DNA from: Desulfosediminicola flagellatus
GTDB taxonomy: Bacteria; Desulfobacterota; Desulfobulbia; Desulfobulbales; Desulfocapsaceae
Direction of reading: 5' to 3'
Length of the DNA stretch: 64,000 nucleotides
NCBI RefSeq assembly: GCF_005116655.2
Contig: NZ_CP050698.1
Span: forward strand, 698,001 to 762,000
A model generated the notes under the pieces. The model saw nothing but the letters and a program-made list of their open reading frames with translations. It ran no database searches and was not told the DNA's origin. Position numbers and translations under genes: made by a program. Positions 35,228 to 43,833 of the stretch are shown here, in pieces (the stretch's first letter is position 1; the number at the start of each line of letters is the position of its first letter).

Positions 35228-35689
35228 ATGATTGATTATCGAAAATTGCAGAGCAGGCTACTCATTGCCATCTTCCCTTTACTTGTTCTTATTGCCTCTC
35301 AGGCCGTCGGGGCTGCACCTTCACTCAAAACGTTTTCAGACGATATTGTTTTGGAACAGCAGAGTGAATTGATGTGGTTGGTAAAACGTTCCGCCCGCCT
35401 TAAAATCCCTGAAGATGTAAACGAGTATCTTGCTGGTCTTAATCAGGGTGAATATTCGGATTGGAGACTGCCAACTAAACAGGAACTGTATACAATTTTT
35501 TCCCTCTTCGATTTAAAGCAGAACGGTGACGTTAAATTACGTCTTGAAGGATATTACTGGCTTGCTGATGAAAAGGGGCAACCCTATGTCGGGGCCTGGG
35601 AGATTGGGGATCAATGTGGCCCATCCCGTACCTTTTACAAAGGAAAGGCAGGCTACATACGGGCGGTTCGTCCATCAACAAATCTATAA
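35228..35689 (+). CDS. Exported DUF1566 (Lcl C-terminal) domain protein
   Basis: A 153-residue secreted protein. The signal peptide runs to about residue 29 (IASQAVGAAP). The rest is a short Lcl_C/DUF1566 domain, recognised by LMWLVK, the hallmark YSDWRLPTKQEL, GYYWLADE and GYIRAVRP. This domain is a C-type-lectin-like, possibly adhesive fold seen on many exported proteins of Desulfobacterota; its ligand is unknown. No clear partner is visible, although it follows the DsrE-like gene in the same direction by 93 bases. Confidence 0.8.
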   Translation: MIDYRKLQSRLLIAIFPLLVLIASQAVGAAPSLKTFSDDIVLEQQSELMWLVKRSARLKIPEDVNEYLAGLNQGEYSDWRLPTKQELYTIFSLFDLKQNGDVKLRLEGYYWLADEKGQPYVGAWEIGDQCGPSRTFYKGKAGYIRAVRPSTNL

Positions 35690-35751
35690 ATTTCGATTCA
35701 AACTTTGACAAGCAAAGCTAGAGAGCACACCCTTTCCTGACACAACGAATA

Positions 35752-35790
35752 TAACCCGTAGTTGAAAGAATATCTTTTCAGTTATGGGTT
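35752..35790 (+). terminator. Imperfect stem-loop after the DUF1566 gene
   Basis: AACCCGTAGTTGAAA pairs with TTTTCAGTTATGGGTT, with a few G-U pairs, around a short loop. It lies 60 bases after the gene. No T-run follows. The rest of 35690-35983 shows nothing recognisable. Confidence 0.35.
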
Positions 35791-35983
35791 GTGTAAACAG
35801 TCTCTCTGCAGGGGGCGCTGGAAGCGTATATACATGCACCTGTCTTAATAGGGGAATGGTTCAAGACTCCTTTCTATTCACGTCTATCGCATTACCATAA
35901 AAAAAACTGAGGCTTAGATGTGTTGAGATTGGTAGTATAATTTTCTCTTACTCGTAATCTTCTGGAAGGTTAAAGCAAATACA

Positions 35984-36472
35984 ATGGAACTGGAAATTCG
36001 GCCGTTAGACGAAACTGACATTACTGCTACTGCACGCATTCATCAAGCTGCTTTTGTTCGCCAGACGATGTCGAAAGAGTGGATAGAATGTAATAGTAAG
36101 GCGTATCCACGGATTCAATATTTTGTGGCCGAAAAATCACCGAATGAAATCGTTGGCTATATCCAGTGGAGCCAGAAAAGCGGTTTTCGACCAGAAGTTG
36201 TTATAGAACTTGAGCAACTTGCTGTTCTGCCTGAATTCCACGGTAATGGTATTGGTACACGGCTTATCAATGAGTCCCTGCAGCAATTAAATAGACAACT
36301 CGCCATAAGAGGGGCAACAATTAAGCATATACTGGTTACCACACGTGCAGATAACTATGCGCAGCAATTATATACGAAGACCTTAGGTGCAGAAGTGGAG
36401 GTTACGATACGTGATCTATACTCTGCTGATGAGGTGCTTATGATCGCTCGAAACGTTTCTGTGCAATTATAA
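35984..36472 (+). CDS. GNAT-family N-acetyltransferase
   Basis: A 162-residue acetyltransferase. The acetyl-CoA motif A is LAVLPEFHGNGIGTRLINES (Q/RxxGxG type), preceded by VGYIQWSQKS and the central strand VIELEQLAVL. NYAQQLYTKTLGAEVEV matches motif B. The substrate (amine, peptide or small molecule) cannot be read. It is single and convergent with the HD-GYP operon; a MITE-like repeat end sits between the two 3' ends. Confidence 0.85.
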   Translation: MELEIRPLDETDITATARIHQAAFVRQTMSKEWIECNSKAYPRIQYFVAEKSPNEIVGYIQWSQKSGFRPEVVIELEQLAVLPEFHGNGIGTRLINESLQQLNRQLAIRGATIKHILVTTRADNYAQQLYTKTLGAEVEVTIRDLYSADEVLMIARNVSVQL

Positions 36473-36483
36473 CTTTTTGACTA

Positions 36484-36527
36484 TGTCTCGATTTTAACCA
36501 AAACCCTTATTCTCGGACACCCTCCTA
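36484..36527. repeat. MITE-like repeat, TGTCCGA family, right end only (R4)
   Basis: CTCGATTTTAACCAAAACCC followed by TTATTCTCGGACACCCTCCTAG matches the right end of R5 (42550-42588). The last bases overlap the stop codon of the HD-GYP gene. Confidence 0.55.
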
Positions 36528-37619
36528 GTCGGTTGTATCCGTGTATTTTTGCCTGATGGCAAGTAGCTCATCTATGTTAGCGAGAAAAAGGTCGACAATA
36601 TCAGGGTCGAAGTGGTTTCCTCTGCCTTCTTCAAGGATGGCGAGGGTCATTTCCAGGGAAAAAGGTTCTTTATAGGGTCTTCTGGATAGCAGTGCGTCAA
36701 AAACATCAACTATGGCGACAATCCGTCCAATTATCGGGATATCATTGCCGCTCAAACCTGTTGGGTAACCGCTGCCATCCCATTTTTCATGATGTGTCAT
36801 GGCCACAGTGTGTGCCAGGTTAATGAAGTCAACATCTGAGCCGGCAAGAATTTTAGCGCCGATGGTCGTATGCTGCCGCATTATATCCCATTCATCTTTA
36901 TCTAATTTTCCGGGCTTTAAAAGGATGGCATCAGGAATACCGATTTTTCCAATGTCATGCATTGGTGCTGCATTGAGAATGGTTTCCACTTCTTTGTCAG
37001 AGAGGTTCAGCAGTTTAGCGGTGGCCCCACTCAAATGGCCTATGCGCCTGGTGTGTTGTCCTGTGTCTTTGTCTTTATATTCAGCTGCCATGGTAAGTCG
37101 CAAAATAGTATCTAATGACGATGATTTGAGTAGTTTCAGAGCATCTTTAAGAAGCAACGTTCGTTTATGAACTTCACTCTCCAGATGCTTTGCACGATCA
37201 GAAAGGAGCGCGTTTTTCTCTTTGAGATCTTTCTGGAGCTGTTGAATCAGAAGGTGGTTTGAGACACGTGCCAGAACTTCATCCGCTTCAAATGGTTTGG
37301 TTATATAATCGACGGCACCCGATGAAAATCCCCTGACTTTGTTCTGGGTATCACCAAGTGCGGTCATGAATATGACAGGAATTTCAGCTGTAGCCGGATC
37401 GGCTTTAAGTCTTTTACATGTTTCGAAACCGTCTATGCCAGGCATCATTATGTCGAGCAGGATAAGGTGAGGCTGGGTCAACCTGGCACGCTCTATTGCC
37501 GATGCTCCGTCTATAGAGACCAGGATTTCGTAACCTTTGTTGAGCAAGAGGTCCGAGAGTACATCAAGATTGGTTGTGTTGTCATCAACAAGTAACAATG
37601 TGTATTCATCGTGCTTCAT
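36525..37619 (-). CDS. HD-GYP response regulator (RpfG-type c-di-GMP phosphodiesterase)
   Basis: A 364-residue protein. The receiver (8-125) has LVDDNTTNLDV, LLDIMMPGIDGFE (phosphoacceptor Asp) and TKPFEADEV. The HD-GYP domain (about 165-355) has HTRRIGHL, HDIGKIGIPD and HHEKWDGSGYPTGLSG, so metal ligands and the GYP motif are intact. It should hydrolyse c-di-GMP when the receiver is phosphorylated. Its start overlaps the hybrid kinase stop by 4 bases (ATGA), so the kinase is its cognate sensor. The 3' end overlaps a MITE-like repeat end, which may have changed the last residues. Confidence 0.93.
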   Translation of the reverse strand: MKHDEYTLLLVDDNTTNLDVLSDLLLNKGYEILVSIDGASAIERARLTQPHLILLDIMMPGIDGFETCKRLKADPATAEIPVIFMTALGDTQNKVRGFSSGAVDYITKPFEADEVLARVSNHLLIQQLQKDLKEKNALLSDRAKHLESEVHKRTLLLKDALKLLKSSSLDTILRLTMAAEYKDKDTGQHTRRIGHLSGATAKLLNLSDKEVETILNAAPMHDIGKIGIPDAILLKPGKLDKDEWDIMRQHTTIGAKILAGSDVDFINLAHTVAMTHHEKWDGSGYPTGLSGNDIPIIGRIVAIVDVFDALLSRRPYKEPFSLEMTLAILEEGRGNHFDPDIVDLFLANIDELLAIRQKYTDTTD

Positions 37620-40186
37620 GTTGTCTTCTCATTATTAAAAATATCGAGTATTTCTTGAAATTTATATTTTCTTATCAGGGGGATGAGAACGTGCTGCCAC
37701 TCTGTATCGATGGTGGCGGATGTTGAAATTGTGTCAGCTATTTCCTGAAGCTTTCTGACACTTCCTCGTTCTGCATGAGTTACAATTTCACGAATAATAT
37801 CGTCTGGTAATTTGGATAAGGGTGTATCAGGACCCCTGAGCGTCTTATCGGCCTTTGCAGGCCGTTTCTGTTCTGTGAAAAGCCATTCCAGATTAAGCGT
37901 TTCCCCAAGTATCTTAAGAAGATTTGTTTTCTTGAAAGGTTTTGAAATGTAGTTGTTACAGCCACTTGCCATTACTTCCTTGATTTTTTTCGGACTGACA
38001 CTGGCTGAGATTGCGATGACCGGAAGTTCCTGGGTAGCCGGATTGTTTCGGATTTGCTTAAGTGCTTCAAAGCCATCCATTACAGGCATGCGTAAATCCA
38101 GAAGAATGAGATCCGGAGTACGTTTTGCAATTTTCTGCAAACATTGTTCTCCATTTTCAGCTTCTTCTATTTCGAATCCGAGAGGCATAAGCATGTATCT
38201 GAGCACGTTGCGGTTGTCAGCCACATCGTCAACAACAAGAATCCTCGTAGCCGGTCCTGTGTAGCCGGTTATTTTCTTTGATTCTTTAAGCGATTTAAGA
38301 CGATTGCCTTTTTGCTCTTCGAGATTGAGGTCAAACCAGAATGTGCTCCCTTCTCCCGGTGTACTTTTTAAGTATAAATCTGAACCCATCAGATTGAGCA
38401 ATTGCCTGGTTATTGAGAGGCCAAGTCCGGCACCTTCACTGCTGAGTCGTATATCGGTAGCCTGATAAAATGGTTTGAAAATATGTTGTTGTTGCATTTT
38501 GGAAATGCCAATGCCGGTATCCTGTATCTCAAATCTCAAAATGTTTTGAAGAGGGACACTATTCTCTGACGAACCGGAAATATCTGGTTTAGCCCTGTCG
38601 ATTTTGAACATAACCATCCCTTTGTCAGTAAATTTAAGGGCGTTAGTAAGCAGGTTCAAAATGATTTGGCTGAGTCGTTTGCTGTCGCCATAAACGTTGG
38701 TTGGGATGTCGTGGCATTTCCAGACATTGAACTGAATCCCTTTTTCAACGGCCCTGATGTTTATCATGTCTTCGATGTCTTTCAGGAGGTTCGGGAAGTT
38801 ATATACCTGAGCATCCAACTCCAGATTACCAGCTTCAATCTTGGAAATGTCGAGAATGTCTATTATGAGTTGAAGCAGATGCTGACCGCTACTTTTAATA
38901 GTCTCAAGACCTTTAATCTGAATAGGTTGCAGATTTTCAAGGTCGAGGAGAATCTGAGCATAACCAAGAATTGCGTTAAGAGGGGTACGCAATTCGTGAC
39001 TCATGTTGGCTAAAAATGTCGATTTTGCCTCACTTGCCTGTTCAGCTTTTTTTCTTGCGCTAAGGATTGTCTTTTCCGCTTCTTTTCTTTCAGAAATATC
39101 GCGTAGCAAGCCAATAAAATAGTGTTCGTCTCCCAATTTGACTTCGCTGACTGATAGTTCAGCTGGGAATTGTTCTCCTGTTTTTTTTCTGGCAATTACT
39201 TCCCGACCAACATTGATAATTCGGGGTTCTCCTTCGGTGAGGTACCTCTGGAGATAGGAGTCATGTTCTTTACTGTAAGGAGCCGGCATGATCATAGAGA
39301 CATTTTTTCCTATAACTTCTTCCGTTGAATAACCGAATGTACGCTCTGCTGCGGGGTTGAAAATTGCTATCTTTCCAGTCGTATCTATGCTTATCAATGG
39401 ATCAACGACACTATTCAGGATTGCGCGGAGGCGGCCTTCTTCGCTTTCAAGTTTTTTTCGTTTATCATTCGCATCATCTAGAGCGACAGATAATGAGTGG
39501 TAGGTCTGCTTCAGTTTTGCTGACATGTCGTTGAATACATGTGCTGTCTGACCAAGTTCATCTCTGCTCTTAACAGGGATTCTGTATTCAAAATTGCCGG
39601 AAGCTATTTGGTTCGCACCATCCACCAGGCTATTGAGTTGACGTGTCAGGAAATACCCGAGGATTGCAGAAAAAATTGCGACAAGGAGCATTTCGAGAGT
39701 TGCAAGTGCGATAAATCTTGAGCGGGCCTGGTCCATTATCTGAAGGAAAGAACGTATATCTATTCCTAATTCGACGTGACCGTATACGAAGTCAGCTTCC
39801 TCAATTTCAGCTCGGACATTAAAAACATTGTCATGTATATCTTCAAATGAATTTGATGGTATAAATGGTTGTTTTAAGGAGCTTGCAGATCCTGACTCTG
39901 CAAGAGTTCCGAGGTCAGAGCTTACAACCCTGCAGAATAATATTTTTGGGTTGGAAGATAGTTCATTGACATAACTTTCAAGCGATGCGAGATCGGTTGA
40001 GAGCACTGCATTTTTTGTTGTAGTAGCAAAGAGTGTAGCCGTAGTCTTTGCGTATTCAGTTATGTTGTCGACATTAGACTTCGCAAGAAAATTTAGGCTG
40101 GTTATCCCTATTATACCCAGGAGGATAGCCTCAATAAAAGCGATACCAAAGATTGTTTTTAATCTGAAAGACTTACGGAATTTCAT
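37616..40186 (-). CDS. Membrane hybrid histidine kinase (CHASE8-like, HAMP, PAS, receiver)
   Basis: An 856-residue sensor. TM1 (about 10-32) and TM2 (about 158-180) flank a periplasmic CHASE8-like domain. HAMP (about 185-240), a coiled coil and a PAS domain (about 250-370; AERTFGYSTEEVIGKN, GLLRDISERKEAE) follow. HisKA has MSHELRTPLNAILGYAQIL, and HATPase_c has NLLTNALKFTDKG, DTGIGIS and GAGLGLSI. The receiver (about 640-755) has VVDDVADNRNV, LLDLRMPVMDG and SKPF. The last ~80 residues are helical but lack an Hpt histidine motif. It abuts the PhnD-like gene upstream and overlaps the HD-GYP gene downstream: a complete ligand-to-c-di-GMP signalling operon. Confidence 0.93.
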   Translation of the reverse strand: MKFRKSFRLKTIFGIAFIEAILLGIIGITSLNFLAKSNVDNITEYAKTTATLFATTTKNAVLSTDLASLESYVNELSSNPKILFCRVVSSDLGTLAESGSASSLKQPFIPSNSFEDIHDNVFNVRAEIEEADFVYGHVELGIDIRSFLQIMDQARSRFIALATLEMLLVAIFSAILGYFLTRQLNSLVDGANQIASGNFEYRIPVKSRDELGQTAHVFNDMSAKLKQTYHSLSVALDDANDKRKKLESEEGRLRAILNSVVDPLISIDTTGKIAIFNPAAERTFGYSTEEVIGKNVSMIMPAPYSKEHDSYLQRYLTEGEPRIINVGREVIARKKTGEQFPAELSVSEVKLGDEHYFIGLLRDISERKEAEKTILSARKKAEQASEAKSTFLANMSHELRTPLNAILGYAQILLDLENLQPIQIKGLETIKSSGQHLLQLIIDILDISKIEAGNLELDAQVYNFPNLLKDIEDMINIRAVEKGIQFNVWKCHDIPTNVYGDSKRLSQIILNLLTNALKFTDKGMVMFKIDRAKPDISGSSENSVPLQNILRFEIQDTGIGISKMQQQHIFKPFYQATDIRLSSEGAGLGLSITRQLLNLMGSDLYLKSTPGEGSTFWFDLNLEEQKGNRLKSLKESKKITGYTGPATRILVVDDVADNRNVLRYMLMPLGFEIEEAENGEQCLQKIAKRTPDLILLDLRMPVMDGFEALKQIRNNPATQELPVIAISASVSPKKIKEVMASGCNNYISKPFKKTNLLKILGETLNLEWLFTEQKRPAKADKTLRGPDTPLSKLPDDIIREIVTHAERGSVRKLQEIADTISTSATIDTEWQHVLIPLIRKYKFQEILDIFNNEKTT

Positions 40187-41044
40187 TTAATTTGATGATT
40201 TCTCAAGGCTTGTATCCAGCAGTTTGATTCCTAGATCGCGGACATCGTCCCAGTCACTGTTTTCTGCGGCGGCGAATGCTTTCATGTTAAGATCCTGGAG
40301 TATCTTCCGTCCATTTTCGGTTTCAGAAACTGAAAATAGCGCCTCGGAAATTTTATTACGCATTTCTTCAGGGAAATTTGGATGAATAGCTATTGCATGA
40401 GGGGTGAATTTTTTGGTTTGCCAAAGAATTCGTAGTGTATTCTGAATATCAGGAGGCATCGCATTGAGCGTACGTACAATACCACCACCAGCTATAAAAA
40501 TTCCCTTAGAAACCGAAAGGTAGACAGAGTCGTGTGACGAGACGTACACCGGGTGAATAATGATGTTCTCTCGAGCCAATGAAAATCTCGGAAGGACACT
40601 GGCTGCAAAAGCTGCAGGGGCTGGAAATGCGAGTTTTTCATCATTTAATTGCTGAATAGAGGTTACCGGGCTGTCTTTGGCAACAATAATAAATCCCTGA
40701 ATCTTTTTGTCTTTCTCTTTGGCAATTGCCTCATATCCTGGATCTTCATGAAAAACGGTATAATGATAGGGGTTCATATAGGCAATGTCATATTCACCCT
40801 GCTTAAGCCGTTGTTCGAATGTTGGGATGTCCGGAGCTGTTTTGAAAATTATTTTCGCACCGGTCTTTTTATTGAGATATTGGATAAGTGGGGTCCATTG
40901 TTTGGCAAGTCGTGTTGCAGATTGCTGCGGAACAATTCCAAAAGTTAAAAATGTAATATCCTGAGTTTCTGCATCAGCACTGTTGATTCCAATCAATAAT
41001 GTCGAAAAAATAACTAAAAGCAGAATATTTCGATTTCTAATCAT
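40187..41044 (-). CDS. PhnD-type phosphate/phosphonate-like binding protein
   Basis: A 285-residue exported binding protein. The signal peptide is MIRNRNILLLVIFSTLLIG to about DAE. The mature part has TFGIVPQQSATRLAKQWTPL, YLNKKTGAKI, YDIAYMNPYHYTVF and AKDSPVTSIQQL, all typical of PhnD/PtxB-like proteins that bind phosphonate, phosphite or related anions. No transporter is present; its stop codon is directly followed by the hybrid kinase ATG, so it acts as a sensory ligand binder. ATG 41044 follows GAGGTG by 6 bases; an upstream TTG at 41068 is less likely. Confidence 0.88.
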   Translation of the reverse strand: MIRNRNILLLVIFSTLLIGINSADAETQDITFLTFGIVPQQSATRLAKQWTPLIQYLNKKTGAKIIFKTAPDIPTFEQRLKQGEYDIAYMNPYHYTVFHEDPGYEAIAKEKDKKIQGFIIVAKDSPVTSIQQLNDEKLAFPAPAAFAASVLPRFSLARENIIIHPVYVSSHDSVYLSVSKGIFIAGGGIVRTLNAMPPDIQNTLRILWQTKKFTPHAIAIHPNFPEEMRNKISEALFSVSETENGRKILQDLNMKAFAAAENSDWDDVRDLGIKLLDTSLEKSSN

Positions 41045-41493
41045 TCGATTCACCTCGATTCGTGTCAAAGTTTGTCCTTATGACTTGAATCCTATCAAAA
41101 AACAGAATCGTCATCCAGTTGGTCTTTATCATCATGATATATTTTTGTTCTTATTGACTTTCCATCAGAAAACGATGTTTCCACTAAACGCTCAATACTC
41201 TCAGGATTAACCCTCTACATATCGGATATATGCATTCGTTCTGCTGGATTGTTTTAAAGGCAGGTCGGTCGCCAGTGAAGCAATAAGAATAGGGCTGGAG
41301 CGACATGTGCTTCGTTATTTCTAAAAATGAATGTAGGAAAGTTATCAGGGATGTAATTCTCAATGATAACTGAGCGTAAACATGGAAGGACTGAGGATGA
41401 AAAATAGTAGGATTAGCTTAAAGGTGTTCGGCCTACTGATATGTAATTGTGGAACTGAGCAATGAATTTTGTAGTAAATATTCGCCTGACTAA
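41045..41493. other. Intergenic interval, promoter region of the sensor operon
   Basis: About 450 bases with no gene seen. It must hold the leftward promoter of the PhnD-like/kinase/HD-GYP operon and the 3' flank of the DUF808 gene. Confidence 0.5.
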
Positions 41494-42387
41494 TCAGTTT
41501 TTTGATTGAGTGACAGACTTCATAAGAAGTTGGATAGATAACTGAATTAGGAGTATTGATATACCGACAACGCTTCCTGCAAGTGTATCGGCGATAAGAG
41601 AAGGCATAAACGCCAGAGCATCGTGGATTGCATGGATGTTATGAGTAAACATTCCTCCACCGACAATAAGCATGGCAGCGGTACCAATAATACCAAGGAC
41701 TCTGATTATATATGGCAATGAACTGACCAGGATTTGCCCGAAATGTGTTAGTAGAGTTGAAAGAAAGCCGGTTAATTGGTTTGCGCGTTCAATCAGGTAA
41801 AAGCCGACGTCATCCATGCGCACCAATAAGGCTACGAAACCGTATACACCGACTGTGGCAATGATTGCGATCACGCCTACCACAATAATTTGCAAGGTCA
41901 GGGATTGATCCATAACTGAACCAAGTGCAATCATCACTATCTCAATGGAAAGGATAAAATCAGTTCGAATTGCAGACTGTATTTTAGCCTTTTCAATTTT
42001 CAGTAACTCTTTCGGGTCGCTTACCGTCTCTGCAGCAGGTTTATCGTGGGTAGTATGTTTGAGCGCATGGAAAATTTTTTCAATGCCTTCATAGCTCAGG
42101 TATGCTCCACCCAAGAGTAAAATCGGCACGATTAACCATGGTGCATAAGCACTTAGTAAAAATGCCAGTGGCAGAATAATCAGTTTGTTAACAAAAGAGC
42201 CTTTGGTGATTGCCCAGAGTACCGGTAATTCACGTGAGGCACGAAATCCCGTTGCCTTTTCTGCATTTACCGCAAGATCATCTCCAAGTATGCCTGCTGT
42301 TTTCTTGGCTGCAACCTTACTCATAACCGCAGCATCATCAAGAAGCATTGCTATGTCATCAAGTATGGCAAAAACTCCACCTGTCAT
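41494..42387 (-). CDS. DUF808 (YedI-type) membrane protein
   Basis: A 297-residue membrane protein of the DUF808/YedI family: FAILDDIAMLLDDAAVMSK near the start, KKTAGILGDDLAVNAEKATGF, then about six hydrophobic segments with KIQSAIRTDFILSIEIVMIALG and DDVGFYLI. The biochemical function is unknown. ATG 42387 follows AAGGA by 9 bases and gives the normal family N-terminus. The frame stays open upstream to 42477, but those codons lie inside a MITE-like repeat and are not part of the protein. It is monocistronic. Confidence 0.88.
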   Translation of the reverse strand: MTGGVFAILDDIAMLLDDAAVMSKVAAKKTAGILGDDLAVNAEKATGFRASRELPVLWAITKGSFVNKLIILPLAFLLSAYAPWLIVPILLLGGAYLSYEGIEKIFHALKHTTHDKPAAETVSDPKELLKIEKAKIQSAIRTDFILSIEIVMIALGSVMDQSLTLQIIVVGVIAIIATVGVYGFVALLVRMDDVGFYLIERANQLTGFLSTLLTHFGQILVSSLPYIIRVLGIIGTAAMLIVGGGMFTHNIHAIHDALAFMPSLIADTLAGSVVGISILLIQLSIQLLMKSVTQSKN

Positions 42388-42434
42388 GGTCGTTTTCCTT
42401 ATAATAGGGTTGTGACTTAAGAAGCATCTAATAA

Positions 42435-42588
42435 TGTCCGACAATGGCTTTTTGTCCAAATTCTTCGGAATTTTCAAAAAATAATGCTGCAGGTAAGCGA
42501 AGACTCCGATATCAGATATCTGACCGCGCTTTTCTTTTTGAAAATACCTCGATTTTGACCCAGATTCCTATTCTCGGACAGGCTCCTC
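42435..42588. repeat. MITE-like repeat, TGTCCGA family, complete copy R5
   Basis: Left end TGTCCGACAATGGCTTTTTG; right end CCTATTCTCGGACAGGCTCC. As reverse complement the right end starts TGTCCGAGAATAGG, so the ends are inverted repeats. The core GCAGGTAAGCG...GACTCCGATATC matches R1 and R3. It is non-coding, ~154 bp, and sits 48 bases upstream of the DUF808 start. Confidence 0.75.
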
Positions 42589-42692
42589 AGGATTTATCTG
42601 ATCAACCATTCCTCCATATTACCAATAGAGTCAGTAAACGGCAAATTACCTGAATATGTATATCAGGACAGATCGAATACTCCATTTCCAAG

Positions 42693-42879
42693 TGTTGCAA
42701 AAGTGTTGCTGTCGCAACATGCAACAGTCTGTCGCTACACAAATGCAACACATCTCTCCATGTATTGTGAAACGATTCTAATCATTATCTACTGGTTTTG
42801 TCGGTAAAAGACTTTTCTGTTCGCACAGAGCATGCTATGCCGAATAGCTGCTAACATGTTGCATATTCAACGCAACATG
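42693..42879. repeat. Cluster of TGTTGC/GCAACA hexamers with an inverted repeat
   Basis: TGTTGC occurs at 42693, 42704 and 42857, and GCAACA at 42714, 42721, 42745 and 42872. CATGTTGC (42855-42862) and GCAACATG (42872-42879) form perfect 8-bp arms. Repeated sites in both orientations ~60-250 bases upstream of a sigma-54-like promoter look like enhancer sites for a bacterial enhancer-binding protein. Confidence 0.5.
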
Positions 42880-42939
42880 CCTGCCTGTCATTCAAGCCGC
42901 CGAGGAAAGTGCTACTCTGTGGAGTGTCTTTTCGCGCAT

Positions 42940-42955
42940 TGGTATATAATTTGCT
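42940..42955 (+). promoter_or_regulatory. Sigma-54-like promoter for the small membrane protein genes
   Basis: TGGTATATAATTTGCT has the -24 GG and -12 GC at the required spacing (TGGYAY-N5-TTGCW). The predicted start lies near 42967, ~50 bases before the first small gene. Nearly the same sequence is found at 43789-43804. Confidence 0.6.
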
Positions 42956-43017
42956 ATGTATGAAGTAACACAATGTGGTAAAAACGCCATTTCAACCTGA
43001 ACAATTGAGGTACAACT

Positions 43018-43233
43018 ATGAGAGCAAAAACAGCGGCAAGTAAGTCCGGAATAAACGCTCAGTCTGGAGTTAAAATTGAATCTCAAGTGCACAATGTCGG
43101 GTTGATTGTAATAGGGGTCTCTGCTTGTGCAATAGGGTTGTTCGCTGCTGCAAGCCTCATAGGAGGTATGATTGCCAGTGGCGGACCGCTTGCCCTCGTC
43201 GGGGATTGGTTTAAAGCAGTATTTGGCATGTAG
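43018..43233 (+). CDS. Small single-span membrane protein, paralogue 1
   Basis: A 71-residue protein. A polar, basic N-terminus (about 1-27) leads to one hydrophobic segment (GLIVIGVSACAIGLFAAASL) and then GGMIASGGPLALVGDWFKAV at the C-terminus. The same GG(M/I)..SGG...LV..WFKAV.G pattern ends the next gene, so the two are tandem paralogues. I do not recognise a characterised family. GAGG precedes the ATG by 8 bases, and a sigma-54-like promoter and hexamer cluster lie upstream. The following FtsH-type protease gene has a near-identical promoter, so these could be substrates, adaptors or membrane-stress peptides. Function is unknown. Confidence 0.75.
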   Translation: MRAKTAASKSGINAQSGVKIESQVHNVGLIVIGVSACAIGLFAAASLIGGMIASGGPLALVGDWFKAVFGM

Positions 43234-43269
43234 CTGAATTTGTATACGTAAAGTCAGGAGGTGACACTG

Positions 43270-43488
43270 ATGCCAGTAAGTACATCTGTACAAGGGAAGA
43301 AACGAGCAGCAACCGGAGAACGAACGGATGCCGCAACAGAAGTATCAAAAGTATCTATAGCTGTAGTCGGCATTTTTGCGGCAATGGTCGGTTTATGGAG
43401 TCTGGCCTGCATAGTTGGTGGAATTATGTCGAGCGGCGGAGTTTCTCAGCTTGTTTCGTCATGGTTTAAGGCTGTGTCAGGAGGCTGA
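43270..43488 (+). CDS. Small single-span membrane protein, paralogue 2
   Basis: A 72-residue protein. Its N-terminal ~25 residues are polar (MPVSTSVQGKKRAATGERTD). A transmembrane segment follows (VSIAVVGIFAAMVGLWSLAC), then IVGGIMSSGG and LVSSWFKAVSGG, aligned with paralogue 1. ATG 43270 has AGGAGGTG at good spacing; an upstream GTG at 43261 would put the ribosome site inside the gene. It lies 36 bases after paralogue 1 and ends before an intrinsic terminator, so the pair forms a two-gene operon. Function unknown; the short conserved tail after the membrane span is the most likely working part. Confidence 0.78.
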   Translation: MPVSTSVQGKKRAATGERTDAATEVSKVSIAVVGIFAAMVGLWSLACIVGGIMSSGGVSQLVSSWFKAVSGG

Positions 43489-43570
43489 TGGTCGGGACGC
43501 GCGTGAAAAGATATCGCAAATTCATTCTGGTGGATTTTACACCGCGGTGAGTATGCGGTTAGAGTTATAT

Positions 43571-43606
43571 ATGGCAGGGTGATACAATCATCCTGCCATT
43601 TTTTTT
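43571..43606 (+). terminator. Intrinsic terminator of the small-protein operon
   Basis: ATGGCAGG (43571-43578) and CCTGCCAT (43592-43599) followed by seven T residues, 82 bases after paralogue 2. Confidence 0.88.
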
Positions 43607-43788
43607 GTTTTTTGTACTATTTCAATTCTGTGATTTTCCAATTTCATAACAAGCCAAACATAATTGCTACTCTTATGGAGGCGAGAAAACAGGCGTCTAA
43701 ATATTAAGAGTATGACTTTGGTTATGTTTTTCACTATGCTTCAATTATTGAAAAGTCTAATTATTCGATACACACCTGATGGCAAGCG

Positions 43789-43804
43789 TGGTATATAATG
43801 TGCA
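43789..43804 (+). promoter_or_regulatory. Sigma-54-like promoter upstream of the FtsH-type gene
   Basis: TGGTATATAATGTGCA keeps GG and GC at sigma-54 spacing and shares its first 11 bases with 42940-42950. A ~143-bp MITE-like repeat (43834-43976) now separates it from the gene start at 44035. Confidence 0.5.
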
Positions 43805-43833
43805 TATGATAAATTGATAATCTCATCTACTGT

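Noticed and set aside
42388..42477. Upstream extension of the DUF808 protein
   Set aside because: These codons lie partly in the MITE-like repeat R5, and the family begins at ATG 42387 with its own ribosome site.
42892..43293. 133-codon minus-strand frame across the small membrane protein genes
   Set aside because: The plus-strand pair has ribosome sites, paralogy and a terminator; the minus frame has none of these.
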